Under the pieces are notes generated by a model. It did not search any database. It saw nothing but the letters and a program-made list of their open reading frames with translations, and had not been told where the DNA came from. 62,878 bases of DNA from Phycisphaerales bacterium (GTDB lineage Bacteria; Planctomycetota; Phycisphaerae; UBA1845), in assembly GCA_020852275.1 (NCBI GenBank), contig JADZBE010000025.1:1-62878 (forward strand), written 5' to 3'. This document shows, in pieces, positions 8,019 to 18,293 of the stretch. The translations under genes and the position numbers were made by a program. Position 1 is the stretch's first letter. Each line of letters starts with the position of its first letter.

Positions 8019-9305
8019 TCAGCCTGCCGCGCGTTCGAGCGCGACGAGGTCGTCATACGTTTCTCGCCGGCGGATGACGCGCACCTGGTCGCCCTCCACG
8101 AGCACTTCCGCGGGGCGCGGACGCGAGTTGTACTGGCTGGCCATCACGAAGCCGTACGCGCCGGTCGTGAAGATGCACAGCAGGTCGCCGCGGATCACCG
8201 GCGGCAGCCAGCGCTCCTTGGCGAGGAAATCGCTGCTTTCGCAGACCGGTCCGACCACATCCACGAGCATTCCGCCCTCCATCTTCAGCGAGGCACTGCG
8301 CTGCGGCGGAACCGCTCCGCCCGCGGGCTGCACGGGCCAGACAAAGTGGAACGAGCCATACAGCGCCGGGCGGATCAACTCGGTCATCGAGCCGTCCACG
8401 ATGAGAAAGTGCTTATCGCCGGACTGCTTGGTGTACAGCGTGCGCGTCAGGAGGATGCCCGCGTTGGCGGTGATCATGCGGCCCGGTTCGAGCATGACGG
8501 TCAGGTCCGCACCCTTCAGCAGCGGGACGACCTGCGCGGCGTAATCCAGGGCGGACGGCGCCTGATGGTCTTCGTAGTTCGCCCCGTAGCCGCCGCCGAT
8601 GTTGATGGCGCGCAGCGCGAAGCCCTCGCGGCGGAGCTGCTCGATCAGCCCCAGGCCCTTGGTGATCGACTGGATGTAGGGTTCGACGGTGTTGACCGGC
8701 GAGCCGATGTGCAGGTGGATCGCGCAGAGGTCGAGTCCGGGGCGGCGCGCGAAGTCATGAAAGACGCGGCGCGCCCGCTCGAGATCCACGCCGAACTTCG
8801 TCTCGCGCTTCCCCGTCGTCGTGTACACGTGCGTCTTGGGATCGACGTCCGGGTTGACGCGCAGCGCGGCCGGGGCGCGCCGGCCCATCGACTCGGCGAT
8901 GGACGCGAGGTTGTCCATCTCGGCTTCGCTCTCGACGTTGAAGAAGCCGATGCCCGCGCCGAGCGCGTCGCGGATTTCAGCGTCGGACTTTCCGACTCCG
9001 GCGAAGACGATGCGCGAGGGATCCGCTCCGGCCTCCAGCGCGCGGGCCATCTCGCCTCCGCTGACGACGTCGAACGCCGCGCCGCACTCGCGCATGATGC
9101 GCAGGATGTGCAGGTTCGAGCAGCTCTTCACCGAGAAGCACAGCCATGGCGCAACGGGCGTCCACGCCTCGCTGAGCCGGCGGTAGTGATCGATCAGCGT
9201 CTGACGCGAATACACGTAAAGCGGCGTGCCGAAGCGCTGCGCCAACTCTGGCAGCGCCAGCTCTTCGCAGTGCAGAACGCCCCCCCGATATTGAAAATGG
9301 TCCAT
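8019..9305 (-). CDS. lysA: diaminopimelate decarboxylase
   Basis: A 428-residue PLP-dependent enzyme of the alanine-racemase-like barrel family that converts meso-diaminopimelate to lysine, the last step of lysine biosynthesis. Visible hallmarks are the PLP-binding Lys60 in CFSVKSCSNL, HLHIGSPV, the glycine loop NIGGGYGANY, LEPGRMI, the active-site Cys in GPVCESSDFLA, and the C-terminal GAYGFVMASQYNSRPRPAE. Length is normal for the family. ATG at 9305 is chosen because the conserved domain begins right after it; the ribosome site is weak. It is followed by clpS on the same strand after a 115-base gap, so the two may be co-transcribed. Confidence 0.95.
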   Translation of the reverse strand: MDHFQYRGGVLHCEELALPELAQRFGTPLYVYSRQTLIDHYRRLSEAWTPVAPWLCFSVKSCSNLHILRIMRECGAAFDVVSGGEMARALEAGADPSRIVFAGVGKSDAEIRDALGAGIGFFNVESEAEMDNLASIAESMGRRAPAALRVNPDVDPKTHVYTTTGKRETKFGVDLERARRVFHDFARRPGLDLCAIHLHIGSPVNTVEPYIQSITKGLGLIEQLRREGFALRAINIGGGYGANYEDHQAPSALDYAAQVVPLLKGADLTVMLEPGRMITANAGILLTRTLYTKQSGDKHFLIVDGSMTELIRPALYGSFHFVWPVQPAGGAVPPQRSASLKMEGGMLVDVVGPVCESSDFLAKERWLPPVIRGDLLCIFTTGAYGFVMASQYNSRPRPAEVLVEGDQVRVIRRRETYDDLVALERAAG

Positions 9306-9387
9306 CCGGGGATGATGGTCGAGCGCGAGGCGGCGCTCAAGGGCGAAGCTCACGCGCCGTTCCCTCGGAGCCCGCCATCGTTGGCGC

Positions 9388-9455
9388 TGCGGGCTTGGCT
9401 TGACCGGCCTGAGTTGCGGGTTCAGAACCTGTAGCGCCAGCGAGGGTCCACGGGG
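9388..9455. repeat. GTAGCGC/GCGCTGCGGGTT dispersed repeat
   Basis: Contains GGCGCTGCGGGCTTGG and, in the other direction, ACCTGTAGCGCCAGCGAGGG, the two arms of an inverted-repeat family also present near 29046, 40817 and 51460. Confidence 0.6.
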
Positions 9456-9553
9456 TCCTGATGAGCGCCAGCCTTGCGCGCAAGCCGCGGCGCTATCAGC
9501 CCGTTGCGAAACTCCGAATCGCATGATTCGGCGCATGAGGTTCCCGGCAAGAG

Positions 9554-9640
9554 CACGTCCCGGAGGTCCTTGCCACCCCCTGCTGCACGTCCCGGAGGTC
9601 CTTGCCACCCCCTGCTGCACGTCCCGGAGGTCCTTGCCAC
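9554..9640. repeat. 32-bp tandem repeat, 2.7 copies
   Basis: Units begin at 9554, 9586 and 9618 with CACGTCCCGGAGGTCCTTGC. It lies between the lysA start and the tail-to-tail neighbour. With the dispersed repeat just before it, it accounts for most of the 9306-9658 gap; I see no gene there. Confidence 0.8.
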
Positions 9641-9658
9641 CTCTTCTGCAACGGCCTG

Positions 9659-10252
9659 CTACGCCGTCCGCTTCCGCACCCACTGCGCCAGCGCCAAGCC
9701 CAGCAGGCCCAGTCCTGCCGCGGCGGGCACGGGCACGAGGGTCAGCGTGACATCGTCGATGTAAGTCTTCTTTCCGGCTTTGCCGACGAACTGGATCGAG
9801 TGCGCCACGCCGGTAAAGGGGACGAGGATCTCATCCCATTCCGTGTGAAAACGATCGGCGTTGCGCGCGATGTCATATGAGGCGAGCAGGTCACCCGTTG
9901 CATTCTCGCCCGACCAGATGTTCAGGAGCGTGTGCTTCTTGCTGGAGGAATAGTGCAACCCGACGGCGTCCACGAACCCATCGATCGAGCTGATGGCCGC
10001 GCGGCGCGGACCCACCCAGCCCGCCACGCCGATGCCGGAGGGGTTGTGCTCGAACTTGCCGGTGCCGCCGAAGTCGGTGTGCACGATGCTGCGAAAGTTG
10101 TGGGAGAATGAAAACCCCATCGAAGCGTAGGCCGAGCCGATGGCGCTTTGGCTGCCCAGTCCTTCGAAATCCAGGGTGACTTCAGCGCGGACGGCGCCGG
10201 CACAGGACGCCGTGGCAACGAACAACATGATGCTCCGCACTCTCGGTCTCAT
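9659..10252 (-). CDS. secreted protein with VPxPA/PEP-CTERM-like sorting tail
   Basis: A protein of about 197 residues. It has a signal peptide (MRPRVRSIMLFVATASCAG), a beta-rich middle (TLDFEGLG, SMGFSFSHNF, TYIDDVTLTL) as in PEP-CTERM anchor-type proteins, and a tail VPVPAAAGLGLLG followed by a hydrophobic helix and WVRKR. Such tails are recognised by exosortase-type sorting enzymes and cut near the Pro-Ala motif. The start at 10252 is preferred to 10258 because AAGGAGG sits six bases before it. No exosortase gene is in the window. The substrate or role of the folded part is unknown. Confidence 0.75.
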   Translation of the reverse strand: MRPRVRSIMLFVATASCAGAVRAEVTLDFEGLGSQSAIGSAYASMGFSFSHNFRSIVHTDFGGTGKFEHNPSGIGVAGWVGPRRAAISSIDGFVDAVGLHYSSSKKHTLLNIWSGENATGDLLASYDIARNADRFHTEWDEILVPFTGVAHSIQFVGKAGKKTYIDDVTLTLVPVPAAAGLGLLGLALAQWVRKRTA

Positions 10253-10479
10253 ACACATCCTCCTTCAGCAGCGACGAGAATCGCTTACCGAAGCTTAGGA
10301 ATCGTGCGACGCGGAATTCCAGCCAGAGCTGCCGCCGCGCCGCAGTTCGTGTTTCCGGACCGTGGCGTCTGGCGTGCGGCACAGGATGCGTGCGGTTCGT
10401 TGCGAGTGTTATCGGCGAGTCGATGGCGGGATCGCGCCAGTTGCGGCGCGCCATTAGTTTGTAGCGAAGGGCCAAGCCC

Positions 10480-10552
10480 GTCATTCCCGCGCAGGCGGGA
10501 ATCCAGCGGACACGAGGAGCCTCCTGGCCCCCCGCGTGCGCGGGAGTGAAGA
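10480..10552. repeat. CGTCATTCCCGCG-type repeat pair
   Basis: Left unit CGTCATTCCCGCGCAGGCGG at 10480, then about 30 bases, then an inverted relative CGCGTGCGCGGGAGTGA. Same composite layout as at 12509, 34108, 42155, 47096 and 48290. The rest of 10253-10719 shows no gene. Confidence 0.75.
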
Positions 10553-10719
10553 TGCGCATGCCCTGTTCGGGACGATGCGTATGCAGCGTTCTCAGCGCGG
10601 GCAGAGCTTCCCATTCCCACCCACCGCCGAAGGTCGTCGCGCGGCCGGCGCTTCCGTGTGCCTGGGTATCTGCGAGAGTTGCAGGTGCGGGATACCCTGC
10701 AGTCACGGCGGCTGCTGCG

Positions 10720-11406
10720 TCAACCGCCCGGTTTGGGCTCCGCGGGAGGCGTCACAACCGGCGCAGGTTTGAGGCGGGGGAACTTCTCGTCGAGTGCCTT
10801 GTTCCACTCGGCGAGCCGGTCTTTCAGCTTGTTCAGCAGCACGGCGGGATCGCCTTCGACCCGGACGGATTCAATCTTGTCGCCGGGTTCGAGCTTGCGC
10901 ACCACGTCCATGCCCGAAGTCGCCTTGCCGAAGATCGTGTTGCGATCGTCCATCGCGGGCATCGCGCGCAGCGTGATCGTAAAGCGGCAGCCGTTGGTGT
11001 CCGGGCCGGCGCCGAGCAGCGACACGACGCCGGCCGCGTCGTGGCGCAGCTTCGGGTCGAACTCGTCCTCGAACTTGTAGCCCGGGAAGCCGATGCCCTT
11101 TCCGAGCGGGCAGCCGCCCTCGACCGCGGTTTTGGCGATGATCCGATCAAACGTCAGCCCGTCGTAGAACCCGCGCAGAGACAGGTTCACGAAGTTGGCC
11201 GCGGCCAGCGGGGTCTTGTCCGCGAACAGTTCGATGCGCACGTCGCCGCGCGCGGTCTTGATCACGGCCGCCAGCGTCGAGGGCTTGCGCGCCGCGTCGA
11301 CCTGCGGTTGGGCGCCGGGCGGAGGCGAGGGCTTGTCCTGCATCGCGGTTGCCATGCCCGCGCTGAACCACAACAGCGCCAGCGAGAAGAGCACGCAGTC
11401 CCCCAT
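10720..11406 (-). CDS. secreted cyclophilin-type peptidyl-prolyl isomerase, degenerate active site
   Basis: A 228-residue protein with a signal peptide (MGDCVLFSLALLWFSAGMA) and a cyclophilin domain from about residue 45. It has VIKTARGDVRIELFADKTP, ANFVNLSLRGFYDGLTFDRI, FPGYKFEDEF and a C-terminal helix with a Pro-rich tail. The catalytic Arg is kept (TFDRII), but the usual FMIQGG is replaced by TAVEGG and the Trp region by AMPAMDD, so isomerase activity may be weak. ATG at 11406 is chosen because the signal peptide begins there. The active-looking relative is the cyclophilin-FKBP fusion at 37994. Confidence 0.85.
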   Translation of the reverse strand: MGDCVLFSLALLWFSAGMATAMQDKPSPPPGAQPQVDAARKPSTLAAVIKTARGDVRIELFADKTPLAAANFVNLSLRGFYDGLTFDRIIAKTAVEGGCPLGKGIGFPGYKFEDEFDPKLRHDAAGVVSLLGAGPDTNGCRFTITLRAMPAMDDRNTIFGKATSGMDVVRKLEPGDKIESVRVEGDPAVLLNKLKDRLAEWNKALDEKFPRLKPAPVVTPPAEPKPGG

Positions 11407-11449
11407 CCTGCGCCCCCCCGGCCACGTCGCGCACATCCGCCGGGGGTGG

Positions 11450-11475
11450 CACGGGCCCGCAGCAGCGGATCCCTG
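11450..11475. repeat. GGTGGCACGGGTCCGC hairpin, diverged copy
   Basis: CACGGGCCCGC-AGCA-GCGGATCCCTG preceded by GGGTGG. Same family as the perfect hairpins at 13992 and 57044. It lies in the divergent promoter gap between the cyclophilin gene and the zinc-ribbon gene. Confidence 0.6.
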
Positions 11476-11637
11476 GCGTGTGTGGTGCAACCTTGATTCC
11501 TTGCGTACCACAGTCTGGCGAGTACGCCAGCCCGTGCCACCCTGAGGAGAGGATTGAGTGCGTTTGTTTCGACGAATTGCCCCGTTACCTGCCGGCACGC
11601 TTGTCAGCATCCGTGGTCATTCCGAGAATGTCAACGC

Positions 11638-12273
11638 ATGTTCGACCTCGCCAGCGACAACGGCTTTTGCATCTTCTGCGGATACCCCCTCCGCGGACTG
11701 CCCTCGGGCATCTGCCCGGAGTGCGGGCGGGCGTTTGATCCGGAGAACCCCAAGACGTTTGATTCCTCCGCGCGACAGTCACACCGTCGGCGCTGGCGTC
11801 GGGCCGGGATCGCGCTCCTGATCCTCGCCCTGATCGTCTTCGCATTGTGCCCCCGCAGGATGCACACGATGTTCGTCACCTTCGGTTGTCCCAACTGCCT
11901 TGAGACCTTGACCGTGCGGCGGACGCAGCCGCAGCCGGCCCCCTGGCTGCCGATCCAACTGCCCGGCTGGGTTTCGCGGCAGCGGGGCGAAGCTCCGCCT
12001 TCGTCCGATTCGCCGCACATCTGCACGGACCACCACATGGGCGACTCGCTCGTAGGCATCGACCTCGGCCAGATTCGCATGGGCGGATCGGCGCAGAACC
12101 CCATGAACCGCCGCGGGGGCATCATCATCAACGGCATGTCCGTCACGCCCGAAACCGCAGCCGATGTGATGCGGAAGCTCATGAGCCCCCGCCAGTTCAA
12201 CAGGGGCGCGACCCTGCAGTTTCGCCCGATTGCAGACGCACCCGCCGCCCCATCCCCGGCCGGCGCCAAGTAA
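11638..12273 (+). CDS. zinc-ribbon membrane protein
   Basis: A 211-residue protein. The N-terminal zinc ribbon has two CxxC knuckles (CIFCGYPLRGLP and CPECGRAF near residues 12-35), then one membrane helix near residues 60-78 (AGIALLILALIVFAL). The ectodomain carries a CPNC motif and ends in a Pro/Ala tail. N-terminal CGY-LRG zinc ribbons on single-pass proteins are a frequent planctomycete architecture with no assigned function. ATG at 11638 precedes the ribbon directly; an upstream in-frame TTG at 11554 has a purine-rich stretch too close to be a normal ribosome site. It stands alone. Confidence 0.65.
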   Translation: MFDLASDNGFCIFCGYPLRGLPSGICPECGRAFDPENPKTFDSSARQSHRRRWRRAGIALLILALIVFALCPRRMHTMFVTFGCPNCLETLTVRRTQPQPAPWLPIQLPGWVSRQRGEAPPSSDSPHICTDHHMGDSLVGIDLGQIRMGGSAQNPMNRRGGIIINGMSVTPETAADVMRKLMSPRQFNRGATLQFRPIADAPAAPSPAGAK

Positions 12274-12638
12274 GCATCGCTCCTTCGTTCATGCGTGGGC
12301 GGCCTGCCGATTCTGCGCACCCGCGCGTTCACGGCGTCGACCGGGGTCGTGGTGCTCGCGCGGCGCGCCGTGTCGAAAAAAAACAACAATGCGCTCAAGT
12401 CGCGGCCTCAGCGACCGATGTTGGAAAGGGCGCCGCGCCTGTGTAGTCCTCGTGCCACGTCGCAACGGCAATTGCTGCGCAGCACGGACCGCCGCGCGCT
12501 GCACATCCCCGCGCAGGCGGGAATCCAGAGGTCTTGCGGGGCGGCCTGGACCCCTGCCTGCGCGGGGGCGACGGGCGCCGTGACTAGTTTCGATTTCCGC
12601 CACAGGCTGTCGGGGCTGCGCAGCCCGCCAAAGCACAC
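12274..12638. other. intergenic stretch with repeat pair and A-tract
   Basis: Holds an A8 tract near 12376 and a CCCGCGCAGGCGGGAATCC repeat with its inverted partner at about 12509-12578. No gene seen. It may carry the promoter of the kinase operon. Confidence 0.6.
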
Positions 12639-13889
12639 ATGGACGCAGATCGAATCACCTCCAAGGCAAGCTCGCGTCGCGCTTCCGCCGTCAGGGCGAA
12701 CTCAACCGAGTCCGCGGCTGACTCGTCTGACTGGACGGGCGTCCTGGCCGCGCTCGAAGCCGTTCCTCATCCGTGCCTCGCCGCGGATATCGCCGGAAAT
12801 CTGCGCGGCCGCAACGCCGCCGCCGCCGAGTTTCTGCCGCCCCGCGCGACGGTGGAGTCGGTTTTCGCCGCCTTCCAGCCGCCCGCGCCGTTCGCCGGGT
12901 GGGAGATCGAACTGCAGCGCGCGGCACAGGACGGCAGCGCCGTGTGGCGTCGCGTGCCGCACGTGCCCATCGCCGGCGCCACGAGCACATGGGACATCCA
13001 CCTGCGACGGCTGCGCCCCGCCGCGGAGCGAGAAGGTGAAGGCGTCGCGCCTGCCGGCTTCATCCTCACGCTGATCGACGCAACCGCCCTCGTCGAGCTG
13101 GAGCGCCAACTGGCGGCGCACGAGCGCTTGCTGTCCATCGGCCGGCTGGCGGCCAAGGTCGCGCATGAGCTGAACAACCCGCTGGACGGCATTCTGCGCT
13201 ACCTTGGCCTGGCGCGCAAGCTGGTCATGACTGAAGGCGCAGGGGCCGCGGGTCCGGCGCCGGCCGGCGCGGGAGGCCCGTCTCTCCCCGCACGCGTCGA
13301 GAAAGCCGCGGCGTATCTGGACGAAGCGCGCGCGGGACTGCTGCGCATGGCGAAGATTATCCGCGAGCTGCTGGCGTTCTCGCGGCGCTCGCCGGGCGGC
13401 GCGGAGGAGCTGGGCGTCAATGAAGTCGTCGAGCAGGCGATCCGCGCCATCTCGCCGCGCGCCGACGATCAGGGCGTGCTCATCGCCGCGGACTTTCAAG
13501 ACCGCGACATGCCCGCGCTCCCCGGCGGAAGGCTGCTGCAAGTGTGCCTCAACCTGCTGAAAAACGCGCTGGACGCCATGCCGCGCGGCGGCCGGCTGAT
13601 GATCAGCACCGGCGTCGTCGGCGACGAGGTCGTGCTGCGCTTCGCCGACACCGGGCCGGGCCTGCCGGCGGATGCGTCGCGTCTCTTCGAGCCGTTCAAC
13701 ACGACCAAGCCGCCGGGCGAGGGAACGGGGCTGGGGCTGGCGATCTGCAAGGACATCGTCGAGGGCATGGGGGGGGGGATCGAGGCGGCGCGCGGTGAGG
13801 AGGCGGGGGCGGTGTTTACGGTGAAAATTCCACGGGCGCGCGGCAGGAGGAAGGCAAACGGCGAAGGGCAAATGACGAATGGCGAATAG
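12639..13889 (+). CDS. sensor histidine kinase (soluble, NtrB/AtoS-like)
   Basis: A 416-residue two-component sensor kinase without membrane segments. A PAS-like region spans residues 30-140. The HisKA helix carries the phospho-accepting His in VAHELNNPLDGI near residue 176. The ATPase domain shows the N box (NLLKNALDAMP), G1 (DTGPGLP), F box (FEPFNTTK) and G2 (GTGLGLAI). The last 15 residues (GRRKANGEG) are coded by a short tandem repeat, so the natural C-terminus was probably shorter. The sigma-54 response regulator begins about 170 bases downstream and is the obvious partner. The signal sensed is unknown. Confidence 0.9.
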   Translation: MDADRITSKASSRRASAVRANSTESAADSSDWTGVLAALEAVPHPCLAADIAGNLRGRNAAAAEFLPPRATVESVFAAFQPPAPFAGWEIELQRAAQDGSAVWRRVPHVPIAGATSTWDIHLRRLRPAAEREGEGVAPAGFILTLIDATALVELERQLAAHERLLSIGRLAAKVAHELNNPLDGILRYLGLARKLVMTEGAGAAGPAPAGAGGPSLPARVEKAAAYLDEARAGLLRMAKIIRELLAFSRRSPGGAEELGVNEVVEQAIRAISPRADDQGVLIAADFQDRDMPALPGGRLLQVCLNLLKNALDAMPRGGRLMISTGVVGDEVVLRFADTGPGLPADASRLFEPFNTTKPPGEGTGLGLAICKDIVEGMGGGIEAARGEEAGAVFTVKIPRARGRRKANGEGQMTNGE

Positions 13890-13935
13890 CGAATGGCGAG
13901 TGCCGAATGCCGAAAGCTGAATGCTGAATGAAAGA
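13857..13935. repeat. GAATGGCGAAT-type short tandem repeat
   Basis: Degenerate 7-10 base units (GGCGAATAGCGAATGGCGAG) cross the stop codon of the kinase gene and extend its C-terminus. Confidence 0.7.
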
Positions 13936-13991
13936 CGCTGGGGGGGTCGTCCGGGGCCACGCTGGAATGGCACGGACTTCCGCCGGGGTGG

Positions 13992-14017
13992 CACGGGTCC
14001 GCAGCAGCGGACCCGTG
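13992..14017. repeat. perfect 11-bp hairpin repeat
   Basis: CACGGGTCCGC-AGCA-GCGGACCCGTG, flanked on the left by GGGGTGG. The same 26 bases occur in inverse orientation at 57044-57069 and in diverged form at 11450. It sits between the kinase and regulator genes and could act as an attenuator, but its spread suggests a mobile repeat. Confidence 0.85.
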
Positions 14018-14056
14018 GGGCGATGAGTGCGTGTGCGGTCTTGTGCGAGCACGAAC

Positions 14057-15463
<1,407 letters not shown>

Positions 15464-15602
15464 CGCGTGGTCGAGTCGAAGCCGCGTTATTCGATCACCG
15501 TGACGCCAGCGGCGCGGTCCGCCTGCGGGGAATCTCCAGGAGAGCGTGGAACGATCTCTGCCGACGCCGTGCATCCGCTCGCGATGCCGTTCTAATCGCA
15601 AT

Positions 15603-15638
15603 AACCGGCCCGGCATGTCATCCGGTGTCGGGCCGGTT
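15603..15638. terminator. hairpin between converging genes
   Basis: AACCGGCCCGGCA and TGTCGGGCCGGTT form a near-perfect 13-bp stem with a ten-base loop, between the ends of the regulator gene and the glycine-rich gene. Only a weak T-rich run follows, so termination is plausible but not certain. Confidence 0.55.
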
Positions 15639-15669
15639 GGGTTGTAGCTGTTTCTCAGGGCAACGTCGC

Positions 15670-16992
15670 TCAGCAGTCGGAGCCGTCCGATCCAGCGCTC
15701 CCCGCGTTTCCTGGAAGCGCGCTGCCATTCGTGCCATGCTGCCCATGCGGTCCATTGATGCCCGAACCTCCGAACCCATGTCCGCCCGCACCACCGGCTC
15801 CTCCCAATCCTGCAACGCCGACACCGGCGCCGCCAACTCCACCGCCGCTTCCTGGGGGCACCCCGGCGCCGCCGCTGCCGCCGCTGCCGCCATTGCCACC
15901 TACCCCATTGCCTCCCACGCCCCCATTTCCACCGCTACCTCCGTTCGCGCCGACTCCGAATCCATTTCCACCCTGCCCCCCCACTCCTCCATCCCCGCCG
16001 TAGCCGTATCCTCCGGTCGCGCCGGCTCCGCCGTGCCCACCCGGACCACTGGTTTCGATGCCTCCTCCATCGCAACAATCCCCACCATCACCTCCACTCC
16101 CGCCGCTCCCCCCGACGCCGGTTCCTCCTGCGCCTCCGGCACCCCCGTTACCGCCGTTTCCTAAGGGAGATGTCCCGTCCCCACCGGGTCCCCCGTCGCC
16201 GCCCGGCCCGCCCATGGCGCTGCCGCCATCGCAGCCATCCGCCCCGTCGGCGCAAACGTTTCCAGCGTTTCCATTGTCGCCATTCTCGCCTGCATTTCCC
16301 GAACCGGGTGCCCCTGAACCTCCGTTGGAGCCGTTGCTTACCGGTTCCGCATCTCCGTCGGGATCCCAGAACGGCAGGATGCTCACGTTGCCGCCGTTGC
16401 CGCCCGGTCCACCGTCGGGCAGCATCCCCGGCGCGCCGCGTCCACCGTTACCGCCTCGCCCGCCAACAACCCTCTGTTTCACGCGTCCGCGGATCGCCAC
16501 GTCACCCCCATGGCCCCCTGCTCCGCCCCCGCCGCCTACTCCGCCGGGCGCGCCGAGAATGGGTTTCGCCGCTTCAATTTGCGGCGCGATCAGCAGAAGC
16601 TTGCCGCCCTCGCCGCCCGTCTCGCCGGTCTCCCTGCCATCCTTGCCCGCGCCGCAGCGGATCGAGCCATCGATTCGGATGGCTGTCGTGGAATGCAACT
16701 CGATGCCCGCGCCGGCGCTGCGCTCACTAGCTCCCCGGGCGCGCCCGCGAAGCTCGCCCTCGATGATGATCGACCCGCGGGAAACCACTACGAGGTCATC
16801 CGTGGCCTCCACCACTTCGTCCTTGCCGACGAAGAAAGCGTCCGTCGCAACGCGGCCCGAAATTCGCCGCGTCGGCGCACGGTCCTTCCCGGGCGCCTGC
16901 ACAGCGGCGGCGCCCAAGCACCATGCCGCGACGCTCCCGACCCCAACCAGAAGCTTGTAACTCGCCAACCCCAACCTCCAGTGCGCGTTCAT
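15670..16992 (-). CDS. secreted glycine-rich repeat protein
   Basis: A 440-residue protein with a signal peptide (MNAHWRLGLASYKLLVGVGS) and a 110-residue ordered part (GRVATDAFFVGKDEVVEATD, RGSIIIEGELRGRAR). A 300-residue tail follows of GGNGG/GGAGG/GGSGG triplet-like repeats with few bulky residues, ending in Cys. It resembles PE-PGRS or collagen-like surface proteins only in composition. The ordered part looks like a polymer-associated beta domain. The ATG at 16992 is chosen for the signal peptide and an AAGGAG nine bases upstream. A pentanucleotide microsatellite lies about 85 bases upstream of the start. A structural or surface role is inference. Confidence 0.75.
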   Translation of the reverse strand: MNAHWRLGLASYKLLVGVGSVAAWCLGAAAVQAPGKDRAPTRRISGRVATDAFFVGKDEVVEATDDLVVVSRGSIIIEGELRGRARGASERSAGAGIELHSTTAIRIDGSIRCGAGKDGRETGETGGEGGKLLLIAPQIEAAKPILGAPGGVGGGGGAGGHGGDVAIRGRVKQRVVGGRGGNGGRGAPGMLPDGGPGGNGGNVSILPFWDPDGDAEPVSNGSNGGSGAPGSGNAGENGDNGNAGNVCADGADGCDGGSAMGGPGGDGGPGGDGTSPLGNGGNGGAGGAGGTGVGGSGGSGGDGGDCCDGGGIETSGPGGHGGAGATGGYGYGGDGGVGGQGGNGFGVGANGGSGGNGGVGGNGVGGNGGSGGSGGAGVPPGSGGGVGGAGVGVAGLGGAGGAGGHGFGGSGINGPHGQHGTNGSALPGNAGSAGSDGSDC

Positions 16993-17076
16993 CCTGCTGC
17001 TCTCCTTTCGAATAAGGGATTTCGAAACAGAACAACGAACGCTACCCTTGCGGTTAGACAACAACTGCGGGAGGAG

Positions 17077-17096
17077 AAGGGAAGGGAAGGGAAGGG
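17077..17096. repeat. AAGGG pentanucleotide microsatellite, four units
   Basis: Four perfect AAGGG units upstream of the glycine-rich protein gene. Slippage here would change promoter spacing. Confidence 0.8.
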
Positions 17097-17235
17097 ACCG
17101 ACGGGGTGCCTCCCGCCCTCCCTAAGTTTGCAACTTCATTCCTAAATATACCACACGTTTATCGGTCAATCAAGGCGAGAACAAGAAGATTGCAGGAAAT
17201 CGCTTCCGGCGGGTGTGACCGCCGATTAGGGCCGC

Positions 17236-17330
17236 GCGGGTGGCAGGCCTGTCGGTCGCACCGCTCAACTCGATTCGCCGGCGGATCACCCCGCGACCGC
17301 TTGGCCCTGCGCGGCGCATTCGCCCGGCAC
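17236..17330. repeat. 90-bp dispersed repeat with GGCGGTCGC inverted arms
   Basis: Shares GTCGGTCGCACCGCTCAACT and CCCGCGACCGCTTGGCC with 53376-53465 at high similarity. The arms GGCCTG-CGGTCGC and GCGACCGC-TGGCC can pair. Confidence 0.7.
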
Positions 17331-17498
17331 CGCCACAAACCATGGCCACACCCCTTCCGGCCGCAGATTGCCGACCGCGTCGCAGGCGCGGCACGCGCAG
17401 TCCAGGCAACACGCAGACGAGGTTTGTTGCCGCTGCTGCGGCACATTGCCCGCGCGGGCCGGACGGATATTGTTTCAGGTGACCGCGAGGAGTCCGCG

Positions 17499-18170
17499 GT
17501 GAACTTTCGTGCGCGGGCGAACATGAGCGAGCTGATTTCTTTTACCATGCTGACGTTCTCGGCCGTGTTCTTCGTCGTGGATCCATTCGCGGTCATCCCG
17601 ATGTTTCTGGCCGTGACGGCGGGCGATTCCACGGAGAAGAAGCGCGCCACCGCGCTGCGCGCCTCGGCGGTGTGCACGGCGACGCTCGTCGTGTTCGCGC
17701 TCGCCGGCAGCCTGATCTTCAAGTTGTTCGGCATCACGCTGCCGGCCTTTCGCATCGCGGGTGGGACGCTGCTGTTCCTGATGGCGCTGGACATGCTCCG
17801 CGCGCAGCGCTCGCGCACCCGCTCCAGTCCAGAAGAAGAACGCGAGGGCGTGATGAAAGACGACGTGGCCGTGATCCCCGTGGGCATCCCCATGCTCGCC
17901 GGACCTGGCGCGATCGCCACGGTGATCGTGCTGATGGGTCAGGCGAAAGGCTCGACGCTGCATGGCGCGGTCGTGCTGGCCTGTGTGCTGGCGACCGGCG
18001 TGCTGACGTACCTCCTGCTGCGCTCCGCGGCCGTGCTCGAACGGGCGCTGAAGCAGACGGGTTTGAACATCCTCAACCGGCTGATGGGCCTGCTGCTCGC
18101 CGCGATGGCGGTGCAGTTTGTGATCTACGGCGTCAGGGACGTCATCCCGCAGGTGATGGAGCGAGGCTAG
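17499..18170 (+). CDS. MarC family integral membrane protein
   Basis: A protein of about 223 residues with six likely membrane helices in the MarC (NAAT) pattern. It has FVVDPFAVIPMFLAVTAG in the first helix pair, AFRIAGGTLLFLMALDML, a short polar loop, then IPVGIPMLAGPGAIATVIVL and GLNILNRLMGLLLAAMAVQF. The biological substrate of MarC proteins is not established. A GTG at 17499 is chosen because GAGGAG lies six bases upstream; the ATG at 17523 is the start expected by family length but has no ribosome site. It appears monocistronic. Confidence 0.88.
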   Translation: MNFRARANMSELISFTMLTFSAVFFVVDPFAVIPMFLAVTAGDSTEKKRATALRASAVCTATLVVFALAGSLIFKLFGITLPAFRIAGGTLLFLMALDMLRAQRSRTRSSPEEEREGVMKDDVAVIPVGIPMLAGPGAIATVIVLMGQAKGSTLHGAVVLACVLATGVLTYLLLRSAAVLERALKQTGLNILNRLMGLLLAAMAVQFVIYGVRDVIPQVMERG

Positions 18171-18293
18171 CGCGCCCTCAAGCAGATCGCTCCTCGCCGG
18201 TTCCGATGCCGCTGGGGCGGCGCGGCGACGGCGCGCGAGGCTTGTCATGGCAACGGCGAATCTCCCCCCTGCGAGAAGCTCGTGCCCGCGCTT

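Larger units (their letters stand above)
16993..17498. other. intergenic region with microsatellite and dispersed repeat
   Basis: Contains the AAGGG microsatellite (17077-17096), an AT-rich patch near 17130-17165 that may hold a leftward promoter, and a 90-bp dispersed repeat (17236-17330) shared with 53376-53465. No gene seen. Confidence 0.6.

Noticed and set aside
10182..10706. Leftward open frame upstream of the PEP-CTERM-like gene
   Set aside because: Crosses dispersed repeats and part of the real gene in another frame; no coding signature.
12702..13994. 430-codon frame antisense to the histidine kinase
   Set aside because: The sense strand has all kinase motifs; the antisense peptide is low-complexity Arg/Ala/Gly.
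16058..16960. Pro-rich open frame opposite the glycine-rich gene
   Set aside because: Complement of GGN codons; the leftward frame has the signal peptide and ribosome site.
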